64,000 bases of DNA. Source: Corbicula japonica. Taxonomy: Eukaryota > Mollusca > Bivalvia > Venerida > Cyrenidae. The notes beneath the pieces were generated by a model that was given only the letters and a program-made list of their open reading frames with translations, did no database searches and was not told where the DNA came from. Shown in pieces: positions 1-11,390 of the stretch. The position numbers and the translations under genes were made by a program. Each line of letters begins with the position of its first letter. The stretch's first letter is position 1. Location of the stretch: positions 310,001 through 374,000 of the forward strand of contig JAZAYU010000227.1 in assembly GCA_038501625.1 (NCBI GenBank), read 5' to 3'.

Positions 1-1
1 A

Positions 2-3000
2 GTCACTAGTACATTATTTACAAATCTTGATAATGCTTCTATTTTACCTGGTTATAGAACTGATCATTCTATCGTATCTTTAAAATTAGGCAAGTTTAAA
101 AAAGGCATTTCATATTGGAAGTTCAACAACTCACTCTTAAAAGACTTGGCATATGTGGCTCAAACCAAACGGCTTATAAAAAATGTAAGAAGTCAATATA
201 CTGCTGAAAATCAAACTTTCAATGTACCAAATGAAACTATCTCTGATAATGATATAAAATTTACAATAAATGATAAATTGTTTTTTGAAACACTAATGAC
301 GGAAATTAGGGGTAACACAATTTCATATGCTACATTCAAAAAAAGACAAGAAGATAAAAAAGAACAAGAATTAATATCCGAAATAGAATCTTTAGAAAAA
401 TTGGCTCTCAGTGATACTGAACTACAAGATAAAAAGAAGAAAGAACTTTTAGATATACGGTTGAAAAAACTAGAGGGATCTTTTATAAGATCAAGAGCAA
501 AATGGATATCAGAAGGGGAAAAACCAACCAAATATTTTTGTAATTTAGAGAACAGAAACTTTATATCTAATCATATGGTTAACTTATATTCCAAATCAGG
601 TCAGATTTTAAGAACACAAAATGATATCCTTAAAGAAGCTGCTGAGCACTATAAATCACTTTACTCACTTAAAAATGTCGATGTTGTTAATTTGTCTGCT
701 TTACTACAGAATATACAAGTTAAGACACTTTCAGAACATACTAAACTCTCGCTGGAGGGAAAATTGTCTTATGCAGAAATGCTTGCTAGTTTAAAAAAGA
801 TGTCCAATGATTCTTCTCCTGGAAATAGTGGTTTTTCTCCAGCATTCTACAAAGTATTTTGGGTTGATTTAGGGCATTTCCTTACACGTTCTATTAATTA
901 TGCTTTCGAAACAGGAGAATTATCTATAACCGACAAACAAGGTGTCATAACCTGTATTCCAAAAGGTGATAAAGATAAACTATATTTAAAAAACTGGCGT
1001 CCCATATCTCTATTGAATGTTTCTTATAAAATCGCCTCAGCTAGTATTGCAAATAGAATTAAAACCGTTTTACCAGATATAATAAGTGAAGATCAAAGTG
1101 GATTTTTATCAGGGCGCTTTATAGGAGATAATGTCCGACTTGTATATGATATTATGTTCTACACAGAACAACACAATATTCCAGGTATGCTGTTATTGAT
1201 AGATTTTGCCACTGCCTTTGACTCAATTTCGTGGTCATTTATGCACAAAGTTCTAGATTTCTTTAATTTTGGAGAAGATATTAAAAAATGGATATATTTA
1301 TTTTATAAAAATATAGAGTCTTGTGTCCTTATAAATGGACATTTATCCGATTGGTTCCCAATACAACGCGGTTGCCGTCAAGGGCACCCCTTGTCCCCTT
1401 ATATTTTTATTCTTTGCGCAGAGATTCTCGCATTATTAATTAAGATGAATAAGAACATTTCAGGTATAAGAGTTAACGATACAGAATTTGTTATATCGCA
1501 GTACGCAGACGACACTACATTACTTCTAGATGGTACTGAAAAGTCACTTATTAATGCTTTAAAAGTTTTAAAATTTTATGCTCAAATTTCAGGGCTTCAA
1601 GTAAATGTGGATAAAACAACTGCAGTATTGATAGGGTCGTTAAAGGGAAATAATAATTTAATAAACCCAGAACTTGGTTTAAAATGGGAAACAACAAACT
1701 TTAAGCTTTTAGGCATTTCCTTCTCAGTTAACTTAGATGAAATTGTAGCTCTAAACTTCACAAACAAAATTAAAGACATAAGAAGTCTTCTGACGGCATG
1801 GTCAAAACGAATTTTAACCCCAATTGGAAAAAACATAGTCTTAAAATCTCTGGCACTTGCAAAACTAAATCATCTTTTCATATCTTTGCCAAACCCTTCA
1901 TTAGACATAATTAAAAATATTCAAGATTTGTTTTTCAAATTCCTGTGGAGCGGAGCCCCTGACAAAGTGAAACGAACAGTAATCACCAAACCCTATGACC
2001 AAGGAGGTTTAAGAGTCCCAGACATAGAAAAATTCATAAATGCTCTAAAGATAACTTGGTTAAGAAGATACATCAAAATCAACACAAAATACTTTATACT
2101 GGTAAAAGAAATTTGCCCATTTATTGAAAATTTTAGTAAATTTGGATGTGAATATATCATCAGAAACAAAGTTTCCATTCACAATATTTTCTGGAAGGAT
2201 GTTTGGAACAGTTTCATATCTTTGTCAATGACTAGAGAACCCCAATCTTGGTGTGAATTTTTATCTTTGCCAATTTGGCATAATCATAAATTTAAAATAG
2301 GGGGGAAAAGCTTCTGTTTCCCAAAATTTATTGATAAAGGGATAATATTTGTAAATGACTTGTTATCCAACTATGGTAGATTCTACACCTATGCAGAATT
2401 TCAGGCACAATATCAAGTAAACACTAATTTTTTTGTGTACCAAAATATTATCCAGTCCATAAAAGATTATCTGAGACAATTTAACTTTTCCAACGATCTG
2501 TTAAAAAGAACAAAACCCAATGTTTCCCATGATTTCAAAAATTATTCTTGCTAACGAAAAAGGATGTAGAACAATATATGAAACAATGAATATAAGTAAA
2601 ACTCTACCGAATTCCTCAAATAAATGGGAAGTTGATTTGAACACAAATACATTTAACTGGAAAACAATATATGGTCTTCCATTACTATCACTAAGTATCA
2701 GTCTTTCAAGGTTGCCATCAAAGGCCATTTTCTGAGCAGTATAGCTTTTTAAACATTTTATTATTAATTTTTGTGTCTGTCTTAATTATTTGCTTATTCT
2801 TATTTAGGCACAGGTTTCTTAATGAATTACGATTATGGCATCTTCCAAACTCTGTCTTTAGTAAATATACCATAGTAGGAGATTGGTACATGTACATTAA
2901 TTATGTTAACTTAAACATGGTCAAGATTGTCTTTCATTTAATATTGTGATACTAATGTGACATTTCGTCTTTCAGCAAGCAATCTGTGATAAAAGATAAC

Positions 3001-3806
3001 ATTGTGTTTGTCAAATTATGTTCTGTACTGTGATATTTTTTGGTAAAGGTTACTTAAATTTGACATAAACTGTAATTGCCTCTCTAGGTCATGCCACCCA
3101 CAACAAGGACCGCAATGGAAACAAGGGCTTGCTCTTTATTGCGTTATCCTTGGTGTTAGGAAGCATGTCATGGTTCTCTATTTATTTTTAAAATTTAAGT
3201 AATCTATAATATCTTAACTCTTTGAAATTTATCAGTTCATCTGTGTATATGTCTTTTATCTCATGAACCATTATATGTTATCTATGCCGAAATAAATTAT
3301 TATTATTATTATTATTATTTAGAATCAGTAAGGATCCAACCTTACAATGGTTTCAGTATAGGATTAATCATAGATTACTTGGTACCAATAACTTGTTACA
3401 TAAAATGGGAATAAGAAATAATAACCTGTGTTCTTTCTGTAGTCTGCACCCAGAGACTCTTGTTCACCTGTTCTGGGACTGTGAAATTGTCAAAGACTTT
3501 TTCAGTAGAGTAAAAGTATGGTTAACTACAAAGTTTCCATCTGTACATTTTGAGTTTACAAAAACAAACATAATTTTGGGAAATGCTCTTCATTCAATTG
3601 CGATAAACAATATTTTCATTATTGCTAAACAATATATTTACAAATGCAAAATGAGTAAAACAAGACCAAGTATTGAGGGATTTAAAAAACAGATGTCTAC
3701 ATATTACACTGTTCTGAAGTTAAATGCCCGAAAATCAGCATCTTTAGACAAATTTACAAATACTTGGAATAAATTTGCTGCCTTATCTGCAAACAGTGAA
3801 CAGTAG
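2..3806 (+). pseudogene. LINE ORF2 (endonuclease tail, reverse transcriptase, zinc finger), disrupted
   Basis: The frame is open from base 2, so the first ATG at 146 is internal. Bases 50-67 encode GYRTDH, the C-terminal Asp-His block of APE-type endonucleases. The RT domain follows: first catalytic Asp at codon 1202-1204 (IDFATAFD), the GCRQG block at 1370-1384, and YADD at 1502-1513. The residue after GCRQG is His (1385-1387), where an Asp is usual. The frame breaks near 2521-2525, consistent with one extra T, and continues in the next frame from about 2520. It is then interrupted by a 627-bp gain (2703-3329 including one target copy) and resumes in that same frame to the stop at 3804-3806. 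The terminal part has a CX2CX8HX4C finger starting at 3429. Expected role of the intact family: nicking of target DNA and target-primed reverse transcription. Confidence 0.88.
2703..3323 (+). mobile_element. Truncated retroposon (LINE/SINE 3' end) nested in the LINE ORF
   Basis: About 621 bases without coding potential split the LINE ORF. They are flanked by a 6-base direct repeat ATCAGT (2697-2702 and 3324-3329), read as a target-site duplication, and the host frame on the two sides is the same. The insert ends in AATAAATTATTATTATT, a (TTA)n tail typical of some CR1/L2-like elements. Near the 3' end, about 3098-3155, the segments CAAGGACCGCAAT and ATTGCGTTATCCTTG can form a stem, like the 3' hairpins that LINE reverse transcriptases recognise. 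The family name is inference. Confidence 0.75.
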
Positions 3807-4002
3807 TACAAGTGCTTTAACTTATGAAATCCTTTACTGACATAAGTTTTATTTAGCCTTTCCAGTCTCCCCCATCTTTTAACCTCAGTATTTCTCACCT
3901 GCCTGTGAGGACCGCTACATACAGATTTCCTTGCACCTTAACATACTTTTTTTCTGTTTTAATTTCTGTTGTTTTTTTTTCTCAAATTTCTCAAAAACAA
4001 AG

Positions 4003-4395
4003 GAATCTCTTGAAAGCTTATAGTTATAACACACGTTTATAAAAGAAAGGTTGAACAGACATTTTGTGATCCATATATAAACATTTATATGTATAAATTG
4101 AATCTATTGATAGCCTTTAAAGTTATAGAGCATCATTATAATATTATTGTTGAACAGACTCAGTGTTCTTTATATAAACAATTACATGAATTAATTGAAT
4201 CTCTGGACAGCTTATAAAGTTAAAAAGCATCTTTGTAACAATTCATGAGAAACAGACACTCTGAGTTTTTGGTATAAACAACCACATGTATTGATTGAAT
4301 CTGTTGAAAGCTTATTAGTTATAGACCACTTTTATAATAATTCATATTAAACATACATGTTTGTGTGCTTTATCTAAGTAATTACATTGTATTAT
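4003..4395 (+). repeat. Four degenerate ~97-100-bp tandem repeats in the LINE 3' UTR
   Basis: The landmark GAATCT followed by an AGCTTA/AGCCTT block and a GTTATA-like block recurs at 4003, 4100, 4197 and 4297, giving periods of 97, 97 and 100 bases. Each unit also holds a TATATAAAC/TATAAACA stretch and an ACAT(G)TATTGATTG stretch. The last unit decays toward the tail. The units lie wholly in the LINE 3' UTR. Confidence 0.75.
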
Positions 4396-4410
4396 ATGCT
4401 TTCTTGGATG

Positions 4411-4460
4411 AATAAAAATAGATATATAAAAAAAACAAAAAACAACAACAACAAAAAAAC
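4411..4460 (+). other. A-rich tail of the LINE
   Basis: An AATAAAAATA motif is followed by a mixed A/CAA tract that runs into position 4460. It marks the 3' end of the LINE and coincides to the base with the left edge of homology between the two large copies. Confidence 0.75.
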
Positions 4461-5552
4461 AGTTTAAAGGTCAAAATCACGATGATTTTCAATAATGAAA
4501 TTGTTTCCTATTAATGACTACACGATGGAATAACCTACAGTAACCTAAGTTTCAATAATGTTATGCAGAAGACTGTTTTTAATTTCGAGGTCAATATAAC
4601 AGTGATCAACATTTAATTAAAAATTGTTTTCGATCAGTATCCCTACAACGGTTCGTCATCCGGTAGTAAACTTGGTAAATTGCCAGAGGTCATTGGAAGA
4701 GTTCGAAGTCGGTGTCAACAGTTCTGATTGTAAGCAACTGAAAAACAGCTTCCTCCACACTTTAATGATGAGTGTTGCAATGGATTGGAGGAAGGAAGGA
4801 AAGGAAGAAATGAACGAATTCAAAGATTCAATGTACGATATAATCATGGTTATTATTCTTTACAACGTAACTAAAATAACTAATTGGTATATCGTGAAGT
4901 ACGACGTAAAACAACAACAACAACAACAAACAATTCGTGCAAACAATTATCACATTTAAACAATTTGTTGTTGTTTATATTTTTTTAATTTTATGTATGA
5001 TTATGGACTATTTGCTTGATGTACCTGACAACTGCTATTTGTAGTCATATATTATTTAAAGATTCCGAGCATGTATCTTGTAAGCAATCGTTGCATATTT
5101 GTTCAGATACAATCAGTTCAGAGAGGTTTACAAGTCCACATGACTGACTTTTGTGGTAGCGAACATTACCATTGAAATTAAATATACACCCAATTAGCTC
5201 GGCAGCACTATCTTTCAAACTCACATGAATTTAACTGTCTGTTGAGTAGCGTCTTGATCTACTCAATTTTTGCCATCGTGTTTCGGGGAAATACGGGATT
5301 TAAAGAGCTTTCGTTTACGTTGATGGTTAGAAAATTAGTTGTAAAAGAATTATAGAAATTCCATTTGCAATTCCCTCTTCAATGGAACACGGATTTCAAC
5401 TTAAATATTATTGCATTTAGAAGAGCTCAAATTTCACCTAGGTACAAAACAATAGTAGAACACTAAAACATGATGTTAAGCGGATTTGCTTTTTATGTTC
5501 TATGTTCCTTTTAAAACAAAACAAGCAATTTCCAGCAATTTTTTAGCTGCTT
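4461..5552. other. Non-coding stretch at the start of copy A
   Basis: I see no gene. The longest open frame (4624-4959, plus) has no recognisable domain, ends in a CAA-repeat run and is broken by a frameshift in copy B (41167-41512), so it is not supported as coding. A (CAA)n microsatellite lies near 4911-4930. Confidence 0.6.
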
Positions 5553-5632
5553 GACCTTCAATCAGTGCTGTTATCAATTACGTCCTTTGAAGGTCGTTGA
5601 GCACGATACTTAGGCCAGAGTTAAAACAATTA

Positions 5633-6196
5633 TTAGATTCTCATCCGGATTTTGGGAAAAAAGGGGCGGGTGGACACTTTTTAATTTATATTTTTTTTAT
5701 TAACGAAATACCTGGGAACAGAAGTAAAAACTAACTTAAAATTTTGAGAAAATGGCAAAGTTCTATAGTTACCAAAACCTTTGTAGTAGAATATTCGTCC
5801 ATCTTTTCAATTTCTTCCAAAAAAATCATGATAACAACCTAACATTTTTGTTAATTGTTAGTGGTGTCTCTTTTGAAACTGATCATTTTATTAACCATGC
5901 TCTCTCCCTCTCTTCTTCTTGACTGTGTGGGGAGGTTGTTTTTTCTGAATGTGGCGATTCCTGATATGCATATTTCACCTTGAAAGTTGAAAAGTCTTTA
6001 AGAGTGACTGTAAGCTTTGAAATGATGAATATTTTATTTTATTATTGTCAGCCATGCTTTTTCTCCATTTCAAAAATGGTCTTAAACCTGTTCTGTCCGG
6101 AACAGAATATGTTTCGATTTTTTTACCAATAATTTTTTTTTGGGGGGGGGGGGGGCGGATGGTTTTGGACTGGGGCGGGCGGGGATGAGAATCTAA
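5633..6196. mobile_element. Insertion with 14-bp inverted ends inside a ~650-bp repeat unit
   Basis: Perfect 14-base inverted termini TTAGATTCTCATCC (5633-5646) and GGATGAGAATCTAA (6183-6196) bound 564 bases that interrupt a repeat unit between its GATACTTA and CTTTGCTAATAG segments. The interior carries a reverse-strand copy of the GTGAAATATGCATATCAGG family and a T-run followed by a long G-run. No transposase is encoded. Shared with copy B (42179-42744), so it predates the separation of A and B. Confidence 0.65.
5843..5985 (-). repeat. Short dispersed repeat, GTGAAATATGCATATCAGG family
   Basis: Read on the minus strand from about 5980 it starts GGTGAAATATGCATATCAGG, continues through a CCTCCCCACACAGTCAA block and an AGAAGAGAG block, and ends in an AATTAACAAAAAT block. 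The same order occurs at 35481, 35709 and 36719 on the plus strand and in part at 49766. Confidence 0.75.
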
Positions 6197-8084
6197 AATA
6201 TTTTTTTCTATTGTCTTATGTACTTTGCTAATAGTACTTCTAAAATTACCTTTGTTTTAATATTTCGGCCAGTTTTGAGATGGTGGTTTCAATTTCCCAG
6301 CCTATATTGATTCGGATATTGTTCAATCACCCACAAGGATATACTTCCTGCTTTTTAAAATTTGCCTTTGGCGTTGTCTGTGATTTGCAGGATTTATATT
6401 CTAAGATCCCCTGTGAAAATTCTAGTCTGTTTAGTTCCGCCCATTGTTTTTCCGTTTAGGGCAAACCCATTCTTTTATCTGGGGACCATATGCCGCTGAA
6501 CATGGATTGGTATTAATCTGAAAATACCGCTTTGAAGGTTCCATGTCCGCCGCCATATGCACACCATCGTTTGGGATGGTCAAAATTGTACTGTTTATTG
6601 GTGTAAATATTGAGTTGCGCTTAACCCGGGGCTAGGCGGCGTGTGCAGTAAATGCATTTCAATTACTGTCCATGAACAGGTTCAATCAAACCGAGCCTGC
6701 AATATTTTCATATTTGTCGTGTTCAATGGCTTTCAAAGTTTCCGTTTCATCTATTTCATTATCACAGTACCGTTGTTTGTGTCGTGTGGCGGCTGTAAAT
6801 AGTCTTCCCGTACATTCAATCCGTGCTGTTATCAAATATGTCCTTTGAAGGTCGTTGAGCAGGATACTTACGTTCTTTGCTAATAGTACTTCTAAAATTA
6901 CATTTGTTTTGATATTTCGGCAAGTTTTGGGATGGGTTGTTTCAATTTCCCAGCCTATTTTGATTCGGAAATTGTTCAATCACCCACATGGATATACTTC
7001 CTGCTTTTTGAATTTTGCCTTTGGCGTTGTCTGTGATATACAGGATTCATTTTTTAAGATCCCCTGTTAAAATTCTAGTCTGTTTAGTTCCGCCCATTGT
7101 TTTCTCGTTTAGGGCAAATCCATTCTTTTATCTGGGGACCATATGCCGCTGAACATGGAATGGTATTAATCTGAAAATACCGCATTGAAGGTTTCATGTC
7201 CACCGCCATATGCACACCATCGTGTAGGATGGTCAAAATTGTACTGTTTATTGGTGTAAATATTGAGTTGCGCTTAACCCGGGGCTAGGCGGCGTGTGCA
7301 GTAAATGCATTTCAATTACTGTCCATGAACAGGTTCAATCAAACCGAGCCTGCAATATTTTCATATTTGTCGTGTTCAATGGCTTTCAAAGTTTCCGTTT
7401 CATCTATTTCATTATCACAGTACCGTTGTTTGTGTCGTTTGGCGGCTGTAAATAGTCTTCCCGTACATTCAATCCGTGCTGTTATCAAATACGTCCTTTG
7501 AAGGTCGTTGAGCAGGATACTTACGTTCTTTGCTAATAGTACTTCTAAAATTACATTTGTTTTGATATTTCGGCAAGTTTTGAGATGGGTTGTTTCAATT
7601 TCCCAGCCTATTTTGATTCGGAAATTGTTCAATCACCCACATGGATATACTTCCTGCTTTTTGAATTTTGCCTTTGGCGTTGTCTGTGATATACAGGATT
7701 CATTTTTTAAGATCCCCTGTTAAAATTCTAGTCTGTTTAGTTCCGCCAATTGTTTTCTCGTTTAGGGCAAATCCATTCTTTTATCTGGGGACCATATGCC
7801 GCTGAACATGGAATGGTATTAATCTGAAAATACCGCATTGAAGGTTTCATGTCCACCGCCATATGCACACCATCGTGTAGGATGGTCAAAATTGTACTGT
7901 TTATTGGTGTAAATATTGAGTTGCGCTCAACCCATGGCTAGGCGGCGTGTGCAGTAATATACATTTCCATTACTGTCCATGAACAGGCTCAATCAAACCG
8001 AGCAATCAAACCGAGCCTGCAATAGTTTCATTATGTGTCGTGTTCGCTGGCTTTCAAAGTTCCATTTTCATCTTTTTCAAATGC

Positions 8085-8265
8085 ATAAAATGCATTTTTA
8101 GCAAAATTCAGGATAACTCTGGTTCGAAAGTTAACTATTACAAGATAAAAGCTTAAATTGAAGACTGTTGTTGCAAATGATCACAAATAAAGAGTTAAGT
8201 CAATGTGTTTCTAATAAAAAAAAATACCGACAAAAAGTGACCAATTACAACTTTCGGTGATTGTA
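8085..8265 (+). repeat. ~180-bp dispersed repeat, also at 23690-23866
   Basis: Shares a run of blocks with 23690-23866 in the same order: TTTTTAGCAAAATT, GGATAACTCT, ATTACAAGAT, AAAGCTTAA, TGAAGACTGT, AATAAAGAGT and ACAAAAAGTGACCAATTA. No coding content. Its class is not clear; a SINE or MITE fragment would fit. Confidence 0.7.
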
Positions 8266-8572
8266 TTGTTAAGAACACGTTAATCAATGATTATAGTGGA
8301 ATGTCATTTTTTCAAATGGTCATGCTGGTAGCGTCAAGCAAAACATCTGTGGTATCAAAACATTCCTAATTGACACAAGTGACAAGTGCATATTGGGATA
8401 CTTGTTTGACATTTTGCAATTTCATTACCATTTCAAAGCGTTAATTGCGTCACCTGTGGTGACTAAATGTGTAGCAAGTTGTCTTTTATCGGCACCTTTC
8501 CAATTCGTTAACATCTAATATCAAGCAAATCTTGAACAAAAATGGATTTTACTTGAAACTTTATTTTTTTAT

Positions 8573-8648
8573 CCGAGTACTCGAGTAGTAGATTTTGTAC
8601 TCGATACTCAGACGATCGAGCGAGTACTCGGTTACTCGATTACTCGTT
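8573..8648. repeat. ACTCG/CGAGT-rich palindromic tract
   Basis: Multiple interleaved ACTCG and CGAGT words (CGAGTACTCGAGTAG, TACTCGATACTC, GAGCGAGTACTCGG) give a dense self-complementary tract. It resembles the ends of DNA-transposon remnants common in invertebrate genomes. Duplicated near 43393-43468. Confidence 0.5.
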
Positions 8649-9021
8649 GCCATCCATAGTTTAAATAAAATTTACATTTTTGTGCAAAAAATCATTAACG
8701 AAACAAAAACTAAAACAATTAACGAAAATGAAATTTTTTGAAGATACCTTCAAGTTGTTGGAGTGTTGTTCAGTGTCAAAAACAATATTTGCCAGTTTGG
8801 TGTCTCACAGTTGCCATGCCAGGTTTCATTAAACAAACATGTACACTTTTGTGAAACCCACTATTTTACACGACTATACGAGCATGCAATTGTATTATAC
8901 AAACTAATAAAATGAAAAAAAGTAATTCATATGTCTCAGCAAAGAACAATATGTCGATTCTAAATAACTTGTGTGAGAGCAGAGAAGACAGAAATATATG
9001 CGAAACATATTATAAAATAAT

Positions 9022-9093
9022 TTCCCAAGCGGGGAATCGAACCCCAGCCGCCGTGGTGAAAACGCAGAATCCAAACCATTACATAAAAACGAT
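9022..9093 (-). pseudogene. tRNA-Glu-like pseudogene
   Basis: On the minus strand the sequence contains GGTTTGGATTCTGCG, a TTTTCAC anticodon-loop-like segment (TTC anticodon), CGGCGG and a canonical T-arm GGGGTTCGATTCCCCG, followed by CTTGGGAA as a 3' acceptor-like half. The 5' acceptor half does not pair with the 3' half and the anticodon stem is imperfect, so a working tRNA is unlikely. Could be a tRNA-derived SINE head. Copy B (43843-43914) has a further change in the T-loop. Confidence 0.55.
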
Positions 9094-10749
9094 ATTACAA
9101 AATTTATTTATAAATACAGCAGACAGACGGACGGACATTTTATAATATCATAAAGAATAATTGTTAAAGGTTTATTAGGATGAAAATACATCTGAGTCTA
9201 TATATGCCAAACGGACATCGTTTGGCTGACAGAAATACTGGAAATTTTTACGATTGTACACAGAATAAACAATTTGGCATTCATGTTCAGGCGACATTTA
9301 TTGAAAAAGTGCATGCGGATATTTAACTGAATAAACTTAATTGTTCAGTTATTTGCTAAGGATTAGTGAGGTTTTGTGAAATGAACGGTCGATAGTTATT
9401 TTTGCAAAAAAAATTTGTTTGGAAATTTAATTTAAATACAGGCTTTCTTTTCACTTTACTGTCAGTGCCCCTTTTTACCAATATGCATACGCACAAAAAC
9501 ATGTTAAACGTTTCCAATACATCATTGCAGTCAAATACACTTCACTATTGTACTGTTTGTGCGATTAATATGTCATAAGTACTTTTTTATTAAATGCAGC
9601 TAAATACCGTGGGTTTTACTTTAAATTAGCTTGTATTTTCTATTTCCCCGAGGGCAACACAGCTTCCTGTTCTGGTAAAAATCCTATCCATTAAAGGAAT
9701 CTAACGATCGCATTGATTCTAAAGAAACAACAAGAGTTTCCCAAAGGACTTTTGCTCCGATGTGATATCTCACTATTTTCCTCTTTCATTACAAAATTCC
9801 TTTACTTAATTTGCACATTAGTGTCATTTTACGCATTGATTATGTAATTTGATATCTTAGGCTTGCAGAATGTGTCAAGATACATAACAACTCACTACCC
9901 AATTTTTTAAGGATCATTAGTTGTTCCGATGCTAACGACAGGCTATTCAACTGCGCTCTGCATCTTTTACGATGGGGAAGGGGGTGAATGGTTTTATTAA
10001 GTTTGAAATGAAATTATTTCGCTCAGGCAGGTTAATTTCGTTTCTGCAGCTGTAATCTTGCCAATTTAACTCACATTTGCTAGTTTTTTTTGTACGCAGT
10101 ATGGTCGAGTGGTTTCATATGCATTTTGTGCAATGTACATGCTTGTTCTCAAAACCTGGCGCGGCATGTTGGAGGTTGATGAACTTTAGAATCTTATTTG
10201 AATCTGTTAATATCAATAGCCAACGTGTTTTGTCATGTTGTTGTTTTCATTTAAAGATCGTATTATTAATGTGGGTTTCAGGCTGGGCCTTTTCCTGATT
10301 TGCTTATTTAGCGGTTTTCTCAAACTAAGACTGGATGCGTTAAATGACCATTTGTGAATTACAACTAAGTAATCATTTCGAACAATCATGTTAATGCCTG
10401 TACGGGAGTTTGAATATAAATAAACTATTCAGATCATTTTCTGAATTGGTCTCCGAGTATAGCCATTTATTTTATGCTTTCCAGTGAATTATAGAAATTT
10501 CTCGGTGAATTAAAAGTGGTATTTCACTGTTTTCAAACAGTGGAATATCATTTTATTTTCACTGGTTTTTCACGTTGGTACCCAAACGTACATAAAATTT
10601 TGAATGAGAACGTTTAGAAAACGGGTTCAAGTTTGGTATATGACGTCATGACGTAACGTTATAAACAACAGTTTTTGGCGCCATTTAGTGCAAGTTTTCT
10701 GTCAAATTCACGCAAATTGTAAACTAAAAGCATACAATAAAAAGAAAAT

Positions 10750-10896
10750 TTGTTTTTACCAGTGAAAGATAGAAATATATTTCACTCGTGAACACCGGAA
10801 TTATGTATATTCACTCGTGGCTTCGCCACTCGTGAAAATACGAATTCCGGAGCTCACTCGGTGAAATATATTTCTATCTTACACTGGTAAAAACAA
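10750..10896. repeat. 147-bp near-perfect hairpin element
   Basis: The outer arms begin TTGTTTTTACCAGTG (10750) and end CACTGGTAAAAACAA (10896). Inner arms carry AAGATAGAAATATATTTCAC and its complement, and the centre is CACTCGTGGCTTCGCCACTCGTG. The segment could fold almost end to end. No coding. Identical layout in copy B (45585-45731). Confidence 0.85.
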
Positions 10897-11383
10897 TTAT
10901 TATACTGCAAAGAAATTTGCTTGAATTTGATTGGATAATGTGCCGTTGATGTATATCCGTATTTACGGATCGGCCGTAGATATTAACGCACGTGCCTTAA
11001 TTTCCCTCTCTGGCCTCCTACCTTTTGTTGTCGTCCGCCATTTCGTTTTGAATTTCCGTAAAAATGCATAATTTGAAGCCGATCTTGTAAATTATAAAGC
11101 GGTATGCTTAGGGATTACTAAAATTGTTACAGAAAATATTTGTGTTTTGTTTTAACGTAGAAAACAATGAGATTATTCCTATAATTTTGTAAATAAATAT
11201 CAAATCGATAGTCCATTCAATTTCTATAGAAGTGACGTCATGCAGGTAAATTAATGACGTCAGACATGTAATTATTGAGGTTCTCAGAGGGGAATTAAGC
11301 CGTTCGGCATTAAATAAGCGAAATAAATGAAAATCGATGTTTTCTAACCATTTTTGTCTGAAAAAGTCTTTGCAGTATAATAA
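10897..11383. mobile_element. MITE-like element with 16-bp terminal inverted repeats
   Basis: TTATTATACTGCAAAG (10897-10912) and its exact complement CTTTGCAGTATAATAA (11368-11383) bound 487 bases of non-coding sequence that includes two TGACGTCA-like words. It lies directly between two hairpin elements. Present in copy B (45732-46222). Superfamily not determined. Confidence 0.6.
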
Positions 11384-11390
11384 AACAATT

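Larger units (their letters stand above)
1..4460 (+). mobile_element. Non-LTR retrotransposon of the L1/Tx1 type, 5' end outside the window
   Basis: The segment holds in order the end of an APE-like endonuclease domain, a reverse transcriptase, a C-terminal CCHC-like zinc finger, a long 3' UTR with internal tandem repeats and an A-rich tail. This is the normal order of an L1/Tx1-type LINE ORF2. The element stops at the A-rich tract ending near 4460, and the next base begins sequence that recurs at 41004 without any LINE. The copy is dead: its ORF carries a one-base frameshift and a nested insertion. The clade assignment rests on the RT wording (YADD box, GCRQG block, CCHC finger) recognised by eye; a relative such as another Tx1 subclade is possible. 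Confidence 0.9.
5553..8060 (+). repeat. Array of a ~650-bp dispersed tandem repeat, about three units (copy A)
   Basis: The landmark CTAATAGTACTTCTAAAATTA occurs at 6228, 6880 and 7533, a period of 652-653 bases. Units include GAGTTGCGCTTAACCCGGGG and a sequence around CAATCAAACCGAGCCTGC. Units 2 and 3 differ at only a few sites. The first unit is split by a separate insertion (5633-6196), and the last is truncated near 8060. The same family recurs at 37585-38415, in reverse at 31433-32012, and in copy B. The 71- and 97-codon open frames repeated in each unit have no coding support. Confidence 0.88.
8266..10749. other. Non-coding stretch of copy A
   Basis: No gene is supported. It contains the ACTCG-rich tract (8573-8648), the tRNA-Glu-like sequence (9022-9093) and AT-rich filler. 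Open frames of 73-77 codons (8912-9145 and 10077-10298) persist in copy B only because the DNA is duplicated; the first overlaps the tRNA-like sequence. Confidence 0.55.

Noticed and set aside
1..4460. LINE as an LTR retroelement or integrated virus
   Set aside because: No protease, integrase or LTR; the endonuclease tail, YADD-type RT order, CCHC finger and A-rich tail are those of a non-LTR element.
4624..4959. 111-codon plus-strand frame as a gene
   Set aside because: Broken by a frameshift in copy B, ends in a CAA microsatellite, and has no domain or signal peptide.
6686..7632. Repeated 97- and 71-codon frames in the ~650-bp units
   Set aside because: They overlap on opposite strands within a repeat and are not open in the diverged units elsewhere.
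8912..9145. 77-codon plus-strand frame
   Set aside because: Crosses the tRNA-like sequence on the other strand and has no recognisable domain.
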